Positions 49,839 to 61,153 of a DNA stretch of 64,000 nt are shown here, piece by piece. Below the pieces are notes generated by a model. It searched no databases. It saw only the letters and a program-made list of their open reading frames with translations, and had not been told where the DNA came from. Origin of the DNA: Saururus chinensis (Eukaryota > Streptophyta > Magnoliopsida > Piperales > Saururaceae); NCBI GenBank assembly GCA_035235625.1, contig CP141145.1, forward strand, positions 38,234,668-38,298,667. Direction: 5' to 3'. Each line of letters begins with the position of its first letter. The stretch's first letter is position 1. Position numbers and translations under genes: made by a program.

Positions 49839-52215
49839 TGATGCAAGAGGTTATTCGAAAATGAAAATAGAGGTAAAATGGTTGCGGCATTTGATCAAAC
49901 AATCGTTGCAAGAAAATATAATGAATGGTAGTTTTGGCAATCACAAATGGATCGGAAGTAAGAGTGTTGATAAAACGGATAAATATCGAACGAAATAGAG
50001 GGCATTCATGTCTTTACAGTCTAAATAAAGTGGCCATTAATACCACTGGCTTTCTTCTTCATCCAAGCGTTGGAGCATCTGGTGTAGCTGTCAATTTTAG
50101 AATATGACACTACTTACGGATCTAGATTCATATTCTTTCTAGCATAAATAATAGTCGTAGCGTAATTAGAAGTTGGTTGTTAATTGTAAGAATTGGCTAG
50201 TCCAATTGGGGTTTCTTCCTCAAGGGTCTTTTTTAAAGGTCTTTTTTTCCCTGGCTCAGCTGAGCGAAGTTGCTGAAGAACAACTTGGTGTTGTTTCCTC
50301 CCAGCTTGATTTCTGTAATCATTTGTTGATTAGTGGAGGAATCGAGTACAATTTCTTTGTTTTCAATTCTTGTCTGCGTCAATTTGGTATCCAAGCAAAG
50401 TTTGTTGAATTTGATGGTAGCAAATAATTGGAATGAAGGTTTTTCGAATACGCCTTCTATGACAGATATGATGATTCTACAACAATAACTACAACAGTCA
50501 CTTCAGCTCATGGTAGCACAAATGAAACTGATGAACCACAATTTTACAATTCTCATCAATGTTCAAGCAACTCCCATTATTTAGTGTTCAAAGAGTTCAT
50601 TTTGCATATGGACCATGACTCTTTGAAGCATCTACATAGTCAATCTAAATTAGATAGATTGCATACTAGATGGATTGGTGAGCTTCAAGATTTTACTTTT
50701 GTGATTAAGCACAAATCAGGCAAACTCAACAAAGCATCTGATGCTCTAAGTAGAAGAGCTGCTCTTGTACATGTGCTCATTGCTACTTATTTTGGTTTTG
50801 AAGAGATTAAAGCTCTTTATTAGGATGATAAAGCTTTTTAGGAGAAATGACAAGTTTGTATTAATTTTAAACAGCCACAAGGTAAGTTTTCTGTACATAA
50901 TGGTTTTTTGTATAAGGGTCACCTCTTGTGTATTCTAGCATGTTCTTTAAGATTGTTGCTTATTTAAGAATTACATGGAGCTGGATTGTCTGGGCATGTG
51001 GGTCGAGACAAGACTCTGGAGTTGGTGAAAAACATATATTACTGGCCATAATTGAGAAGGGATGTACAATCATGTCTTCAACAGTGCTTTGTTTGTCAAC
51101 AGTACAAAGGAGGAGCTACTAATGTTGGTCTTTATACCCCTCTATCTGTTCCTAATAGGCCTTAGGAAGATTTTAGTATGGATTTTGTTTTAGATCTTCC
51201 TATAACTCAAAAGGGATATGAATCAGTTTATTGACAGATTTTCAAAACAATCTCGCGTTATTCATTGCAAGAAGAGTGTTGATGCAGTGAATGTGGTTGG
51301 GTTATTTTTCAAAAAGATAATCATACTTCATGGTTTTTCGTATACAATCACTTTAGATAGAGACAACAATTTTCTCAGCAACTTTTGGAGAATTCTTTGG
51401 GACAGGATGAGAACTACATTGCAGCTTAGTAGTACTTGTCATCCACAGACTGATAGACAAACGGAAGTTAAAAATAGGAGCCTTGGTAACTTCTTGTGAT
51501 GTGTCTCTGAAGAAACTCCAAAATAGTGGGATTCAACTATTTTCCAAGGAGAGTTTGCATATAACTCTACTCTAAACAGGACAACAGTGCCAACTCCTTT
51601 TCAAATAGTGTATGGTTTCCTTCCACATCACTCTCTAGATGTAACTATTGGGCCTTGCAAGCGTGGTGAATCTCAATTTGGTATACACACCATGGAAGAA
51701 TTTGCTACATTACATGTTGTTGTATGAAACAAAATCAAATAGACTAATGAAAAGTACAAAACTGAAGTGGATGATCAAAGAAGAAATGTTCAGTTTGAAG
51801 AAGGGGATCTAGTAATGGTACATTTGAGCAAGGAAAGAATGCATGTGCGAAAACAAGGTAAGTTGCAAGCAAGAAAAATTTGTTCATGTAGAGTACTGCA
51901 AAAGATTGGTTCTAATGCTTATTCAATGGCTTTGCCACCAGATCTACAAGTTTTAAATGTGTTTAAAATTCGAGATTTGATTCTGCATCATGCTTTTGAG
52001 TTAATAGTTCTAAATCCTTGACTATCAAGCTTGAGGACAAAATTTCAATGGGAAGGAGGACTTGATGTAGGAGCTTATTCGAAAATGAAAACAGAGTTAA
52101 AATGGTTGTGGCATTTGATCAAACACTCGTTACAAGAAAATATAACAAACGATAATTTTGGTAATCACTAATAAATTGAAAGTCAGAGTATTGATAAAAT
52201 GGGTAAATATCAAAT
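49839..52215 (+). mobile_element. Decayed Ty3/gypsy retrotransposon
   Basis: Two LTR-type direct repeats of about 140 nt frame the element. One starts TGATGCAAGAGGTTATTCG (49839), the other TGATGTAGGAGCTTATTCG (52063). The second follows a polypurine tract, GGGAAGGAGGA. Between them the plus strand encodes broken pol pieces. An RNase H end (HTRWIGELQDFTFVIKHKSG, DALSRR) is followed by the integrase zinc region (GHVGRDKTLELV, CFVCQQYKG). The integrase core (DFVLDLP, LDRDNNFLSNFW, CHPQTDRQTEV) and a C-terminal module ending near 52020 complete it. Several stops and frameshifts occur (for example near 51163, 51223 and 51498). Gag, protease and most of the reverse transcriptase are missing. No chromodomain is seen. 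The LTR copies diverge after about 140 nt, so one or both are rearranged. Confidence 0.85.
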
Positions 52216-54002
52216 TCTAACCACAAAATAAGTTTTTATACTTAGAATGACCAAAAGTTAATTTTACTATTTTCCACAAGTATACTCAAAACTTATTTGA
52301 TGTTTTATTTATCATAACTTTTTCATAGTTTCGATTTACGTACTATTTGTAACTCTATGAAACTCTTTATATATACTATTCACTATTAATAAAATTTTAC
52401 ATCCAAATTCCAAGTATAGAGAAAGTTATTATACCAAAAAGACTTAAAAGTCAAACTCAACTATATCCACGTGGTCGAGTATAAAAAATTTAGAAAATTC
52501 TTGAGTTCTACACTAATGTTATAAAAAAAAGTCATTGTGATTTTTTAAGCAATCGTGGGGGATATTATTTCTCCATAAGAAAATTTTGTTGTACACAATG
52601 AACCATAATGTTTTCCTAGTCAAGGTCTAAAATCCATCATGGCTAAACCCTCCCTAAGGTAATTAGGGTAAATATTTTTTCCTTAGCATGCACAATTACA
52701 TTTAAAGTTATCTTTTAAGTGGTCGCAAATGGGAACACACACAACATGCTCACAACCATGAGTGATCATAGTTTAGGCTGGAGAAGCAAGGGCCCGTCCA
52801 TATGTATTACTAAGAGTGTTCGTGTATTCCAATTTTCGAGCAGGTTTAAATTTTTTTAAATAAAAATTAACATTTTTAAATTAGGTGATTAACAAACAAG
52901 CCCGATTTGTCTATTTTCTTCTCCCAACATTGGCAAGCTCTTCCACCTTAGGTTCGCCAGGTAACAAAAGTTTTTGCAGTTATGCTTAGAGTTTAGACAG
53001 TCATGGTAGGTACATATTTTTTTGAACATTTGAAACTTAGCAATATATCTCATATCATATACAACCTTTTCTCTTGCTTAGTACTTTCTTTATCTCATCT
53101 TAAAAAGTTTATGATTTATTTTTTAAAATAAATTAATTTTTAAAAAGTAAATAAAATATAAGACGGACAGAATATGCCTTTAAAAGGTACTACAAATAAT
53201 CATACGCATAGCATCCCTACCTGAACGCCTGAAGTCACGTGGGCGTGACCTCCCCATCAACCACTTCACCTAGAGCCGCCTTTCCCACACGGGAAGGGCG
53301 GCACCGATTCTGTGTGCCCCTACACGAGAGGCATCCATGAAAACAGTAGTGCTTAGAAGAGACAACATGCCATTGCACGTGCCAGTCACGCCAAACGTGC
53401 CAAACCGATAATATTGTCACTTCTGTTATGGTTCACAGAAACTTGAACCCACACACAGACTAATACAAACCAACCGGCCGAACGCTGTAGTGGTTTGGAC
53501 AAACTCTGCACTTAACAGGGCTCTTGACAAACTGATTTCTATACCATTTTCGCACTTCTTGAACGTTGTTCCATAAGCTGGTTTCGTGTCTCATTAACGC
53601 TAGCTTTTTGTTTGGCAATCATTAAACCTTGTTTTAATACAATCAGCTGTTAATACAGTGACTAGCAAAAGAACCTTATGTGGAGAGATGAAACCTACCT
53701 TATAACTCAATCCGGTTCAGTTCTGATCAACCGGTTCACAACACACTTCATGATCAATTTTTGGCCTTTTTCGGTTTGGACAGTGACCTTATATGTGCAT
53801 CAAGTAAGAACAGCCATGGTTTGCACTCCGTATAGTTCTTGCACTCACACGTCCTCCCTCCTAGCTATAACGCCTCGCCCTTTCCCTCACGAGACAATTG
53901 TGGGGTTAGTACTCCATTCTTTAACATTGCCTCTCCTTCCCCATTGCCGGAACCACCACCAGCACCGCATTGTAGGCCGTGAAGTGGGTTTAAAAGATCA
54001 AC
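52216..54002. other. Intergenic region upstream of LBD
   Basis: The sequence is AT-rich to about 53,200. A Stowaway-like pair (CTTTCTTTATCTCATCTTAA near 53088, facing ATAAGACGGACAGAA near 53157-53173) marks a degenerate MITE. From 53,220 it becomes GC-richer, with CACGTG at 53236-53241 (a G-box-type word) and a TTATATGTG run near 53791 that could serve as TATA. No other gene is seen. Confidence 0.4.
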
Positions 54003-56383
54003 ATGGACCAGCAAGGTGACGAATCATTGGATACTCCATGCGGTGGCCGGCGTGTGGAACCATTAGATAAGAAAAACGGCAATGATGCAACTGATGTGGC
54101 CGGGAAGAGCACCTGCGGGGCCTCACGCACCAACGGTGCAAGTAGCGCCGCTGCTGCCTTGATGGGACCGAGCCCGCCATGTGGGGCCTGTAAGTTTCTG
54201 CGGCGCAAGTGCATCTCCGGCTGTATCTTCTCGCCTTACTTCGGCTCGGACCAGGGGGCGGCCCGGTTTGCGGCGGTTCACAAGGTTTTCGGAGCCAGCA
54301 ATGTTTCCAAGCTTTTGCTACACATACCGGCCAACCGGAGGCACGACGCTGTGGTCACCATATCTTACGAGGCTCAGGCCCGTCTTTCCGACCCTGTGTA
54401 TGGCTGTGTCTCAACAATCCTGGCTCTGCGACACCAGGTTCGGTCTGCTGAGCCCCCTTCCCTTCCCTTAACTCTCGTGTTTTTCTCTTCATTCTAGCTA
54501 CTATCTGGGGCTCGTATGGTTGTCTGCTACGGCATAAACTTTATTAATTAATAAGTTATGAGGTAAATTTCACTGATCTACAAAATGAGTAAGATACATT
54601 TAAGCTGGCATGGACGTAAGCACATGTAATGCCATTTCTCGCCGAACACATATGAGTAATTGGTTGGTACATGATCACCTACGTAGTTGTGTTTTGCTTT
54701 CTTTTCTTTTTTTGGGCAATAGAAAAAGCCCCCAAAGAGGGTTCCCATAATGGGCACGGGAAGGCATAGGTATCTGTCCTGTAGTGTCCCGTCGTTGATG
54801 AGTTCGTATCTAGATAATAATGGCTGAAGTGAAGATAAGCTAGTTTAATACTTCTTTTGTCTTAAATTAATAATTTTTTAAAAAAATATATTTTATATTA
54901 ATAGTTTTATTTTTTTATTTAAGCAGTTAGGTATTTAAAAAAGAGTATCACTAACTTATTTTTCATTCTCTTTGTAAATTTTACTATTTAATAAAAATTA
55001 TTATTATTTTAAATATAACTATAAAATGAGTCTATATGCACCCCACTAATCTTTTTATTATCTTATTTTATTTATAAAATTTATAACGGAGTTTATAGGG
55101 TTATTAGGGTACTGAAGGGATTATTTGGGTGCATATAAACTCATTTGTAACTATATGATAAGGTAGGAGTAATATTAATGGTTTTGGATCTTTCTTATGA
55201 TTAACCGTAGAAAGTTGTTAGAACAAAATATATTACATTGGATGGTTCATGCTTTTAAAGGGCTGAGTAGGGAATAGAAGAGAAGTTTTCCTAACCACAT
55301 TGCATGGCCAGATTATACGATCATAGGACATGTAGAAGGAGCTAGGGAACATAGAACTATTAGATCCAAGTTTTAAGTTTCTCTTTTACCATTTTAGGTG
55401 GGAAGAAATTTTTACACTCCTCTCTAATAATGAGCCTAGCATAAAAAATATGACTCGTACATTAGTATATTGGCATTAAGGTGCGCTAACTTATATGCCA
55501 TCGATCCGATGAAGGGCTCTCATAATTTTCTAAAGGTGGGCTCATTGTCAGGAGAATTGAAAACACTTCCTTCTTGGGTGATGTGGCAACATCCTATGGT
55601 CACCTAACTTTGGTCATAGAAATTTGGGCGATGTGGCTAACATCTCATGGTCACCTAACTTTGGTCATAGAAACACTAGACAAGTCCGGACTAGAAAGCC
55701 CGCCTTTAATGAATCTGAAATTTTAGTTGTCACGTCTCATGCATAGCCTAAGATTCAAAAGTGAAAGAGTCAGAGAACGTTGAACACGAGCAACAACGAG
55801 CGGGCTATTCGGACTATGACTATTCATGCATGAATGATGATATCCGAATATGTAGTCATTACTCATTAAAACTAGCCGACGGTCCTATTGTTTATTACTC
55901 CTTATATAAAATTTACCATTATCCTTTAAACACGAAAAGATAACCATTCGATGATAATACTCATGAACATGCACTTTAGATGATGAAAAATTAAGGGCTA
56001 GACTCCGAGCAAATATCATTGTTGTTAATGACAACTGAGTTCAGGTGGCGACGCTCCAAGCGGAGCTGGCGATGGTGCAGACGCAGCTCATGAACAGCAG
56101 GCTGGCTGTGGCGAATGCCCTCCGTAACGCAGCGCAGCAGGAGCAGCAGTTGACCATGTTGCATACCGGACCGGGCTACTCCAACACTTCCTCCACTTCC
56201 AATAATTTTATCAGTTTGGGCAACGACAACTACCCCTCTAATTTCGACCTCGCCGACACAGCCCCCATCCGGGCCCGGAGCTTCGATCCGCTTCAGCTGC
56301 CTCGGCCCACGCCGGAGGACGGAGAGGAGGAAGACAGCCAGGACCCCATTCTTTTCGCTACCCGCATCCTCGACCGCAAGTGA
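54003..56383 (+). CDS. LOB-domain (LBD/ASL) transcription factor, class I
   Basis: Two exons (54003-54437 and 56045-56383) give 257 aa; the 1.6-kb intron lies between codons after ALRHQ. The LOB domain has the zinc-binding C-block C60-x2-C63-x6-C70-x3-C74 ([11 protein letters not shown]), the GAS block [12 protein letters not shown] (89-100) and DPVYG (130-134). The class I coiled coil L142-x6-L149-x3-L153-x6-L160 is complete and mediates dimerisation; the intron falls inside it. The first 55 residues are a low-complexity Gly/Ser/Ala-rich leader; the C-terminus is Asn/Ser-rich, then acidic ([10 protein letters not shown]), consistent with activation. Class I LBDs bind DNA in nuclei and act in lateral organ, root and vascular development. 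The wording resembles the LBD16/18/19/29/30/31 assemblage, but I cannot fix an orthologue. All key residues are intact. Confidence 0.93.
55024..55146. mobile_element. 123-bp MITE in the LBD intron, 8-9 bp TSD
   Basis: The ends are inverted: AAATGAGTCTATATGCACCC on the left, AAATGAGTTTATATGCACCC read inward from the right (one difference in 20). Flanks ATAACTATA (55015-55023) and GTAACTATA (55147-55155) agree in 8 of 9 bases, a Mutator-like TSD size. The CTATATGCACCCCACTA core resembles the ends of the element at 3949-4838. Confidence 0.8.
55573..55673. repeat. About 50-bp tandem duplication in the LBD intron
   Basis: Two adjacent copies share GGTCACCTAACTTTGGTCAT (first copy 55573-55622, second 55623-55673), with a few differences in the GATGTGGC-containing first half. 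Confidence 0.8.
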
Positions 56384-57720
56384 AGCTCATTTTATAGCAT
56401 ACTACTCTACTATTACTACCAGTTTTCCAACTAATTTGTACTAGCTTTGCACATAAAAGCATACATTCTGATACTACCTTATGATATTTCGCGAATAATT
56501 CAGTCGTGCAGTGTGGATCTGTATCCCCTCTCCGCTAGTAAAAAAAATTGAAACATCTTGCGAGTATGTTGTGTTAGTTGGGGGTTTGGCGTCGGGCATG
56601 TGACAAACGGATTGTTATCTGTAATCTGAACAATTAATTTTAAAACCTACTGGCCCAGATCCTTGCATTCTAGTCTGGCAATAATTGGGTCAATGTGGCC
56701 GATATATATCAAAGAACTCATCTTAGGGCAACAAGTTCATGTATAAGCAATCTCTTTTTGCTTTTAGCCAAAAAATAAGAGTTTATAAAAAAAAGAGCCA
56801 ACTTTGAGCTGGGTCCAAGGATTGACTGTTGGGGGAAGCCCAATTGATTGGATGTCACTGCATGCATGTGTACATATTGCTGCAGGAAGGATTCCACTCC
56901 CCCAAAACAGTAATATAAGTATCTTTCAGGGTAAAATGCAATTATACCTCTCATATAAATTACATATATATCTTTATTGAAAAATATGCACAAAAGCCTA
57001 TCTAGCAGTGGTTTATCTTTTTCCTCAAATTTTACGGTAATCCAAGGGAGACATGAACAGTTTTGCCGTAATTCAAGAGGGTGAACTTTATCTTTTCAAC
57101 GCTTATGATCTGACAGTGAAATCATTTTAAACAAGAGTCAACGTCAATGGTCAACAACTGTTCCGCTTTTTATAAGCGAAGGGCAGCAGGTCACTCTAGC
57201 TTTAGGAAGTTTCTTTTGTTTTTCATAAAACAGCCCTTAATGTTTTGCTCTTTTCACTCCACCCAAAGCAAAAGCTTATATATATTTATTTCCAGAAGTT
57301 TTTAAATATTCATCTTTCGATCTACTAATGTTAATAACAAATTGACAATTTAGCAACATGAGTTCACAAATCACGAGTTCATCTTTATCATACTAGCTAT
57401 AATATAAAAGTAGATTAGTATCCTATAAACTTTTTAAAATTGGACGGTTGGACCTATTTTTTGTATTATTAATATTTATTTTATCCCTATATAACTTATT
57501 TTAATTGTTAAAAAATTAAATATATTAGAATCATAATTTTTATTTTTTAGTTATGTTAATTTTAATTTTATAATATTATATCTTGCACTCTTAAATTCGG
57601 ACTCTCGCATTCTTAATATTATTAAAAAACTCTCGACAAGCTTTATTAAATGGGATCTTACATGACTATGTATATTTTTTTAATCTTTTTTGTAGGCCCT
57701 ACATAAATAATATATTTTTT

Positions 57721-57780
<60 letters not shown>

Positions 57781-58039
57781 TTACATATTTTTTACTACCT
57801 TAAAAAACCCTAAAAAGCTTTATCTAATGAGATATGCTACCAAACTAGTCACAAATATGAATAATATGCTCCATGACTCAAAGTCCTTTAACATCATTGT
57901 TTTTGCTGACCTATGACATAATATTTAACTTATGAGATTTAGATTTATAAATTCCTATTACAAGTGTATAAAGGTTAATTTAGAGCTTGTATGTATAATT
58001 GATAATCATTGAGATCCTTTATGATGTTTTAGAAAGAAA
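56384..58039. other. Intergenic region, LBD 3' flank
   Basis: No gene is recognisable. The main structure is a pure (AT)n microsatellite of 53 bp (57725-57777) in AT-rich DNA; the frame at 56718-56993 has no domain. Confidence 0.5.
57725..57777. repeat. (AT)n microsatellite
   Basis: About 26 uninterrupted AT dinucleotides are present, likely length-polymorphic and self-pairing. Confidence 0.95.
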
Positions 58040-60115
58040 AAAAAGAGGATAACCCGCACTCCGGGTTATCTCAAAAATGAAAATTATAAAACCAGACCAA
58101 GAGCGGTAAGCTCTGAGTGTGAGAGTCATCACTTTCCTCTACGTACTTCGGAACTTTAGCACTTCGATGTGCGTAGGCTAGAACAAACCTAATTATATAT
58201 CTAATTCGGATCGGGCTAACGTTGCCTTGTCGTTTGTTGCATACATACGTATTAGATAATATCTACAATATTACTATGATATTATAAAATCCGTACGTAG
58301 TTATGCCTAGTGGCTATTACATACACCATGCCATATGAAAATACATATGTATATCTGAATGTTTAATCAGATTTATACATAAGCCGATAAATCACCGAAA
58401 ACACATGTCTCACTCTATCATAGAGTCGAGCACCACACAGACACCAACACATGTCTCGCTCTACCCCAGAGCGGATCCATTCACATTTACATGTCTTGCT
58501 CTACCTAGAGAGAGACCGAACACATCACACGTCTCACTCTACCCTAGAGCAAAACCGAATACATATCATATCCATGCATATTAAAACATAACGGATTAAG
58601 GCATAGCATAACAGAACATAATGGATCATAGCATAACATACATAAGAACACAACAGATCAAAGCATAGTGTATATCCTAATAAGCACATGCATTTAAATA
58701 AAAGGTCAGAAACACTTACTCCCCTGGTATCCCGATAAATAACATCGTTTATAGATGTTCGTTCCTTCTGGGCGTCCTTCCTTTCCAATCTAGAGGCAGC
58801 AGACGGAGCCTCATCTAGCTCCAGCACGTTTCTACCATTACGCCAGAATGTGACCGACAACACCCTCCCCTTTCCCGGAGACTTCTCAGTTTTTTGCGCC
58901 CGTGGGTGGCGGATAGAACCTCCCCTTACTTGGGGTTGTTCCGCACACTGCGTGGCCCTTTGGTGGAGGACGGAACCTCCCCTACTTCGGGCCACTTCCC
59001 TCGATGCGTCCTAGTGACGGAGGACGGAGCCTCCTCTTTCCCTGAGCAGTTTCTCTCTCTTCAGGGCACAAGGTCGGCGGACATAGTCGACCCTTGCCCC
59101 GAGCCGATCCTCCCCCTTCCTGGTGACACTTAATACATATCATGCCTGTAGGCTGTGAACAAAACCCCCCTTACCTGGAGACTCTTCTTTTTTTTCGTGC
59201 TTGTAAACTATGGACAGAACGTCCCCTTTTCTGGGGCATTTCTCACACCGTGTGACCCTTTGGTGGAGGACAAAGCCTCCCTTATTCTGGGTCATGACTC
59301 TCGATGCGGCCCAGTGATAGAGGACGAAGCTCTCTCTCTCTCTCTATGTGGGTTGCTTCTCTCTCCTCGAGGCACGAGGGTGGCAGACAGAGCCTCCACT
59401 TGCCCCATGCAATTCTTATATTTTAGGGATGCTAACTCGATGAATGGACCATGCTATTACATAAATCACCATCGAATTAGGCAGAAACGCCTCAAGAATA
59501 GAAGAAAACATACTTAGAACAAGTCAAAAAACTCCCCCAGAAATTGAACAGAAATTTAATTTATAGAAGAGGAGTATGTGGGTGTACAAAACACCCCCTC
59601 ACATGTGCGCACCATGTGTCTTGCGTCTGCACAATTGCACGGGCCCCCCACCATGTAGCACCACGCCCCAATTCGGGCAGCATGATTGATGCGGCTGCTG
59701 GCATGAGCGCTGACGCCAACTATTCCATCCTCTTTTGATTAAAATAATGTTTTTTTATATTATTTTAATGTAAAAATACTCAAACTTCAATAAGCGATAA
59801 CTTCTTACCTCAAAATCAAAATTGCGCGTTTTTAGTACCGATGGACTCGTATCAACAAACTCTCTGAAACAAAACTGCATATATGGGTAGATTATTTTTC
59901 TCTTTTCAAGTGGGTCTCCCCATGTGGCGTACTTCACGAGATTATAACTTTTGCTCCCGACCTCCGTTTCACGTATTTTTCGAGTTGTTACACTTATTAC
60001 TTCGAGCTCTACCCGAAAATGGAGAGTTCATCCCTTACCCTAACACTTATCTAAATTATCAAATTACCCTTAACCTCCCCTGAGTTAAGCGTAGCCAGAA
60101 AAATAGGTCGTTACA
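58040..60115 (-). mobile_element. LTR related to the nested solo LTR, reverse orientation
   Basis: The right end GGTCGTTACA (to 60115) read on the minus strand starts TGTAACGACC. It then parallels the 36126 LTR in order: GGTTAAGGGTAATTTG, GTAGAGCTCGAAGTAA, the GATACGAGTCCATCGGTAC block (59835-59853), the G-rich array (58,860-59,400) and a final part resembling the reverse complement of 38,060-38,160. The left end is blurred near 58,040 and no matching TSD is clear. No retrotransposon protein is present. Open frames in the tandem array are artefacts of repetition. Confidence 0.75.
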
Positions 60116-60719
60116 TTATAATTGTCAAAAGGTTAGGTTTGGTCGACTTTAACCCTAACTTTAAAAGGGTTAAACATGTAATCTATAACCTTACTTAAGT
60201 TATGGGTAATAAAATATTACTTTAATAATCTTACATGATTTACATTTTTAGCAAACATTAAGTGTGTCTTGTACATGTTTGAACAAATTGTGTACACGAG
60301 AACTTAAGAATTAAACTTAATAGTTAAAGAAAGACCAATTGACAATGAAAAAACAGATCCTCAAAAGTCGCAAATTTGAGGTGAATTTTGAAAATAAAAA
60401 GACCATGCTGAGTGAACGGACTTACTGTGCTTACAAATTAGTTGGGTAATTAACCGAGCCAACCCAAACTAATGGATTAAAAAAACAAATAGCTAAAAGT
60501 TTATGCAGCTCAATTACTTTATTAAATTTCCCCCTTATTTCGTTATGGAAAATAATATTCCTACTCATGTTTTTTCACATTAAAAGCCTAAAATAGGAAA
60601 AAAAATCTCTTTGATATGACTTACCTTCTCTCTCCCATTAAGGGTTAGAATAAACTTTTAATTTAGAAAACATAAAGAGTAAAAATACCCGCTTCCGTTA
60701 GTTTTAGGTTTGCTTTAGC

Positions 60720-60925
60720 GACAAAACAACACCCAAGGCCCTAATAAAATTGCCCAAACTATCTTACACCGAAGGAGGGCCCGGCCCACGTCATGGCCCA
60801 AGATCGAGCGGTCCGACGGGTCGAAAGAGGGTGGGCCTCTAAGTTCTAACCACCGATTAAAACACGTCGTGGAAAACTAAAAAGAGCACTTTAATAGGGT
60901 TTGTTGGCTGCAGGGTTTAGGATCG
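60720..60925 (+). promoter_or_regulatory. Promoter with site II and telo-box motifs
   Basis: Upstream of the gene starting at 61154 a GC-richer block contains GGCCCACGTCATGGCCCA (about 60782-60799), GTGGGCCT (60832-60839) and an AATAGGGTTT word near 60893, the reverse of a telo-box (AAACCCTA). Site II plus telo-box is the classic arrangement in plant promoters for growth-linked and organelle/ribosomal genes. CACGTC could also act as a bZIP site. Function is inferred from motifs only. Confidence 0.5.
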
Positions 60926-61153
60926 GTGCACGTAAACGGTCGCAGCGCCAGTCCTGTGAGACTCAGACGAGACACAAGTCACACAACACCTCTCGCGGGG
61001 GAAGAAATCAGAAGAACGAGGGAGACGGAGGTGGGGAAGAGAGACGAGCCCTATTCCGGCCAACGGAATATTCCATTGCTGACCGCAATTGGAAGCGAAG
61101 ATCAAGCTTTGGTGGTCGTTTGTTTTCAGAATTGAGGATCGTCAGCAGCAGCC

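Noticed and set aside
58894..59517. Two plus-strand frames rich in R, S and P
   Set aside because: They lie in the reversed copy of the LTR tandem array and share its repeat unit; no independent coding evidence.
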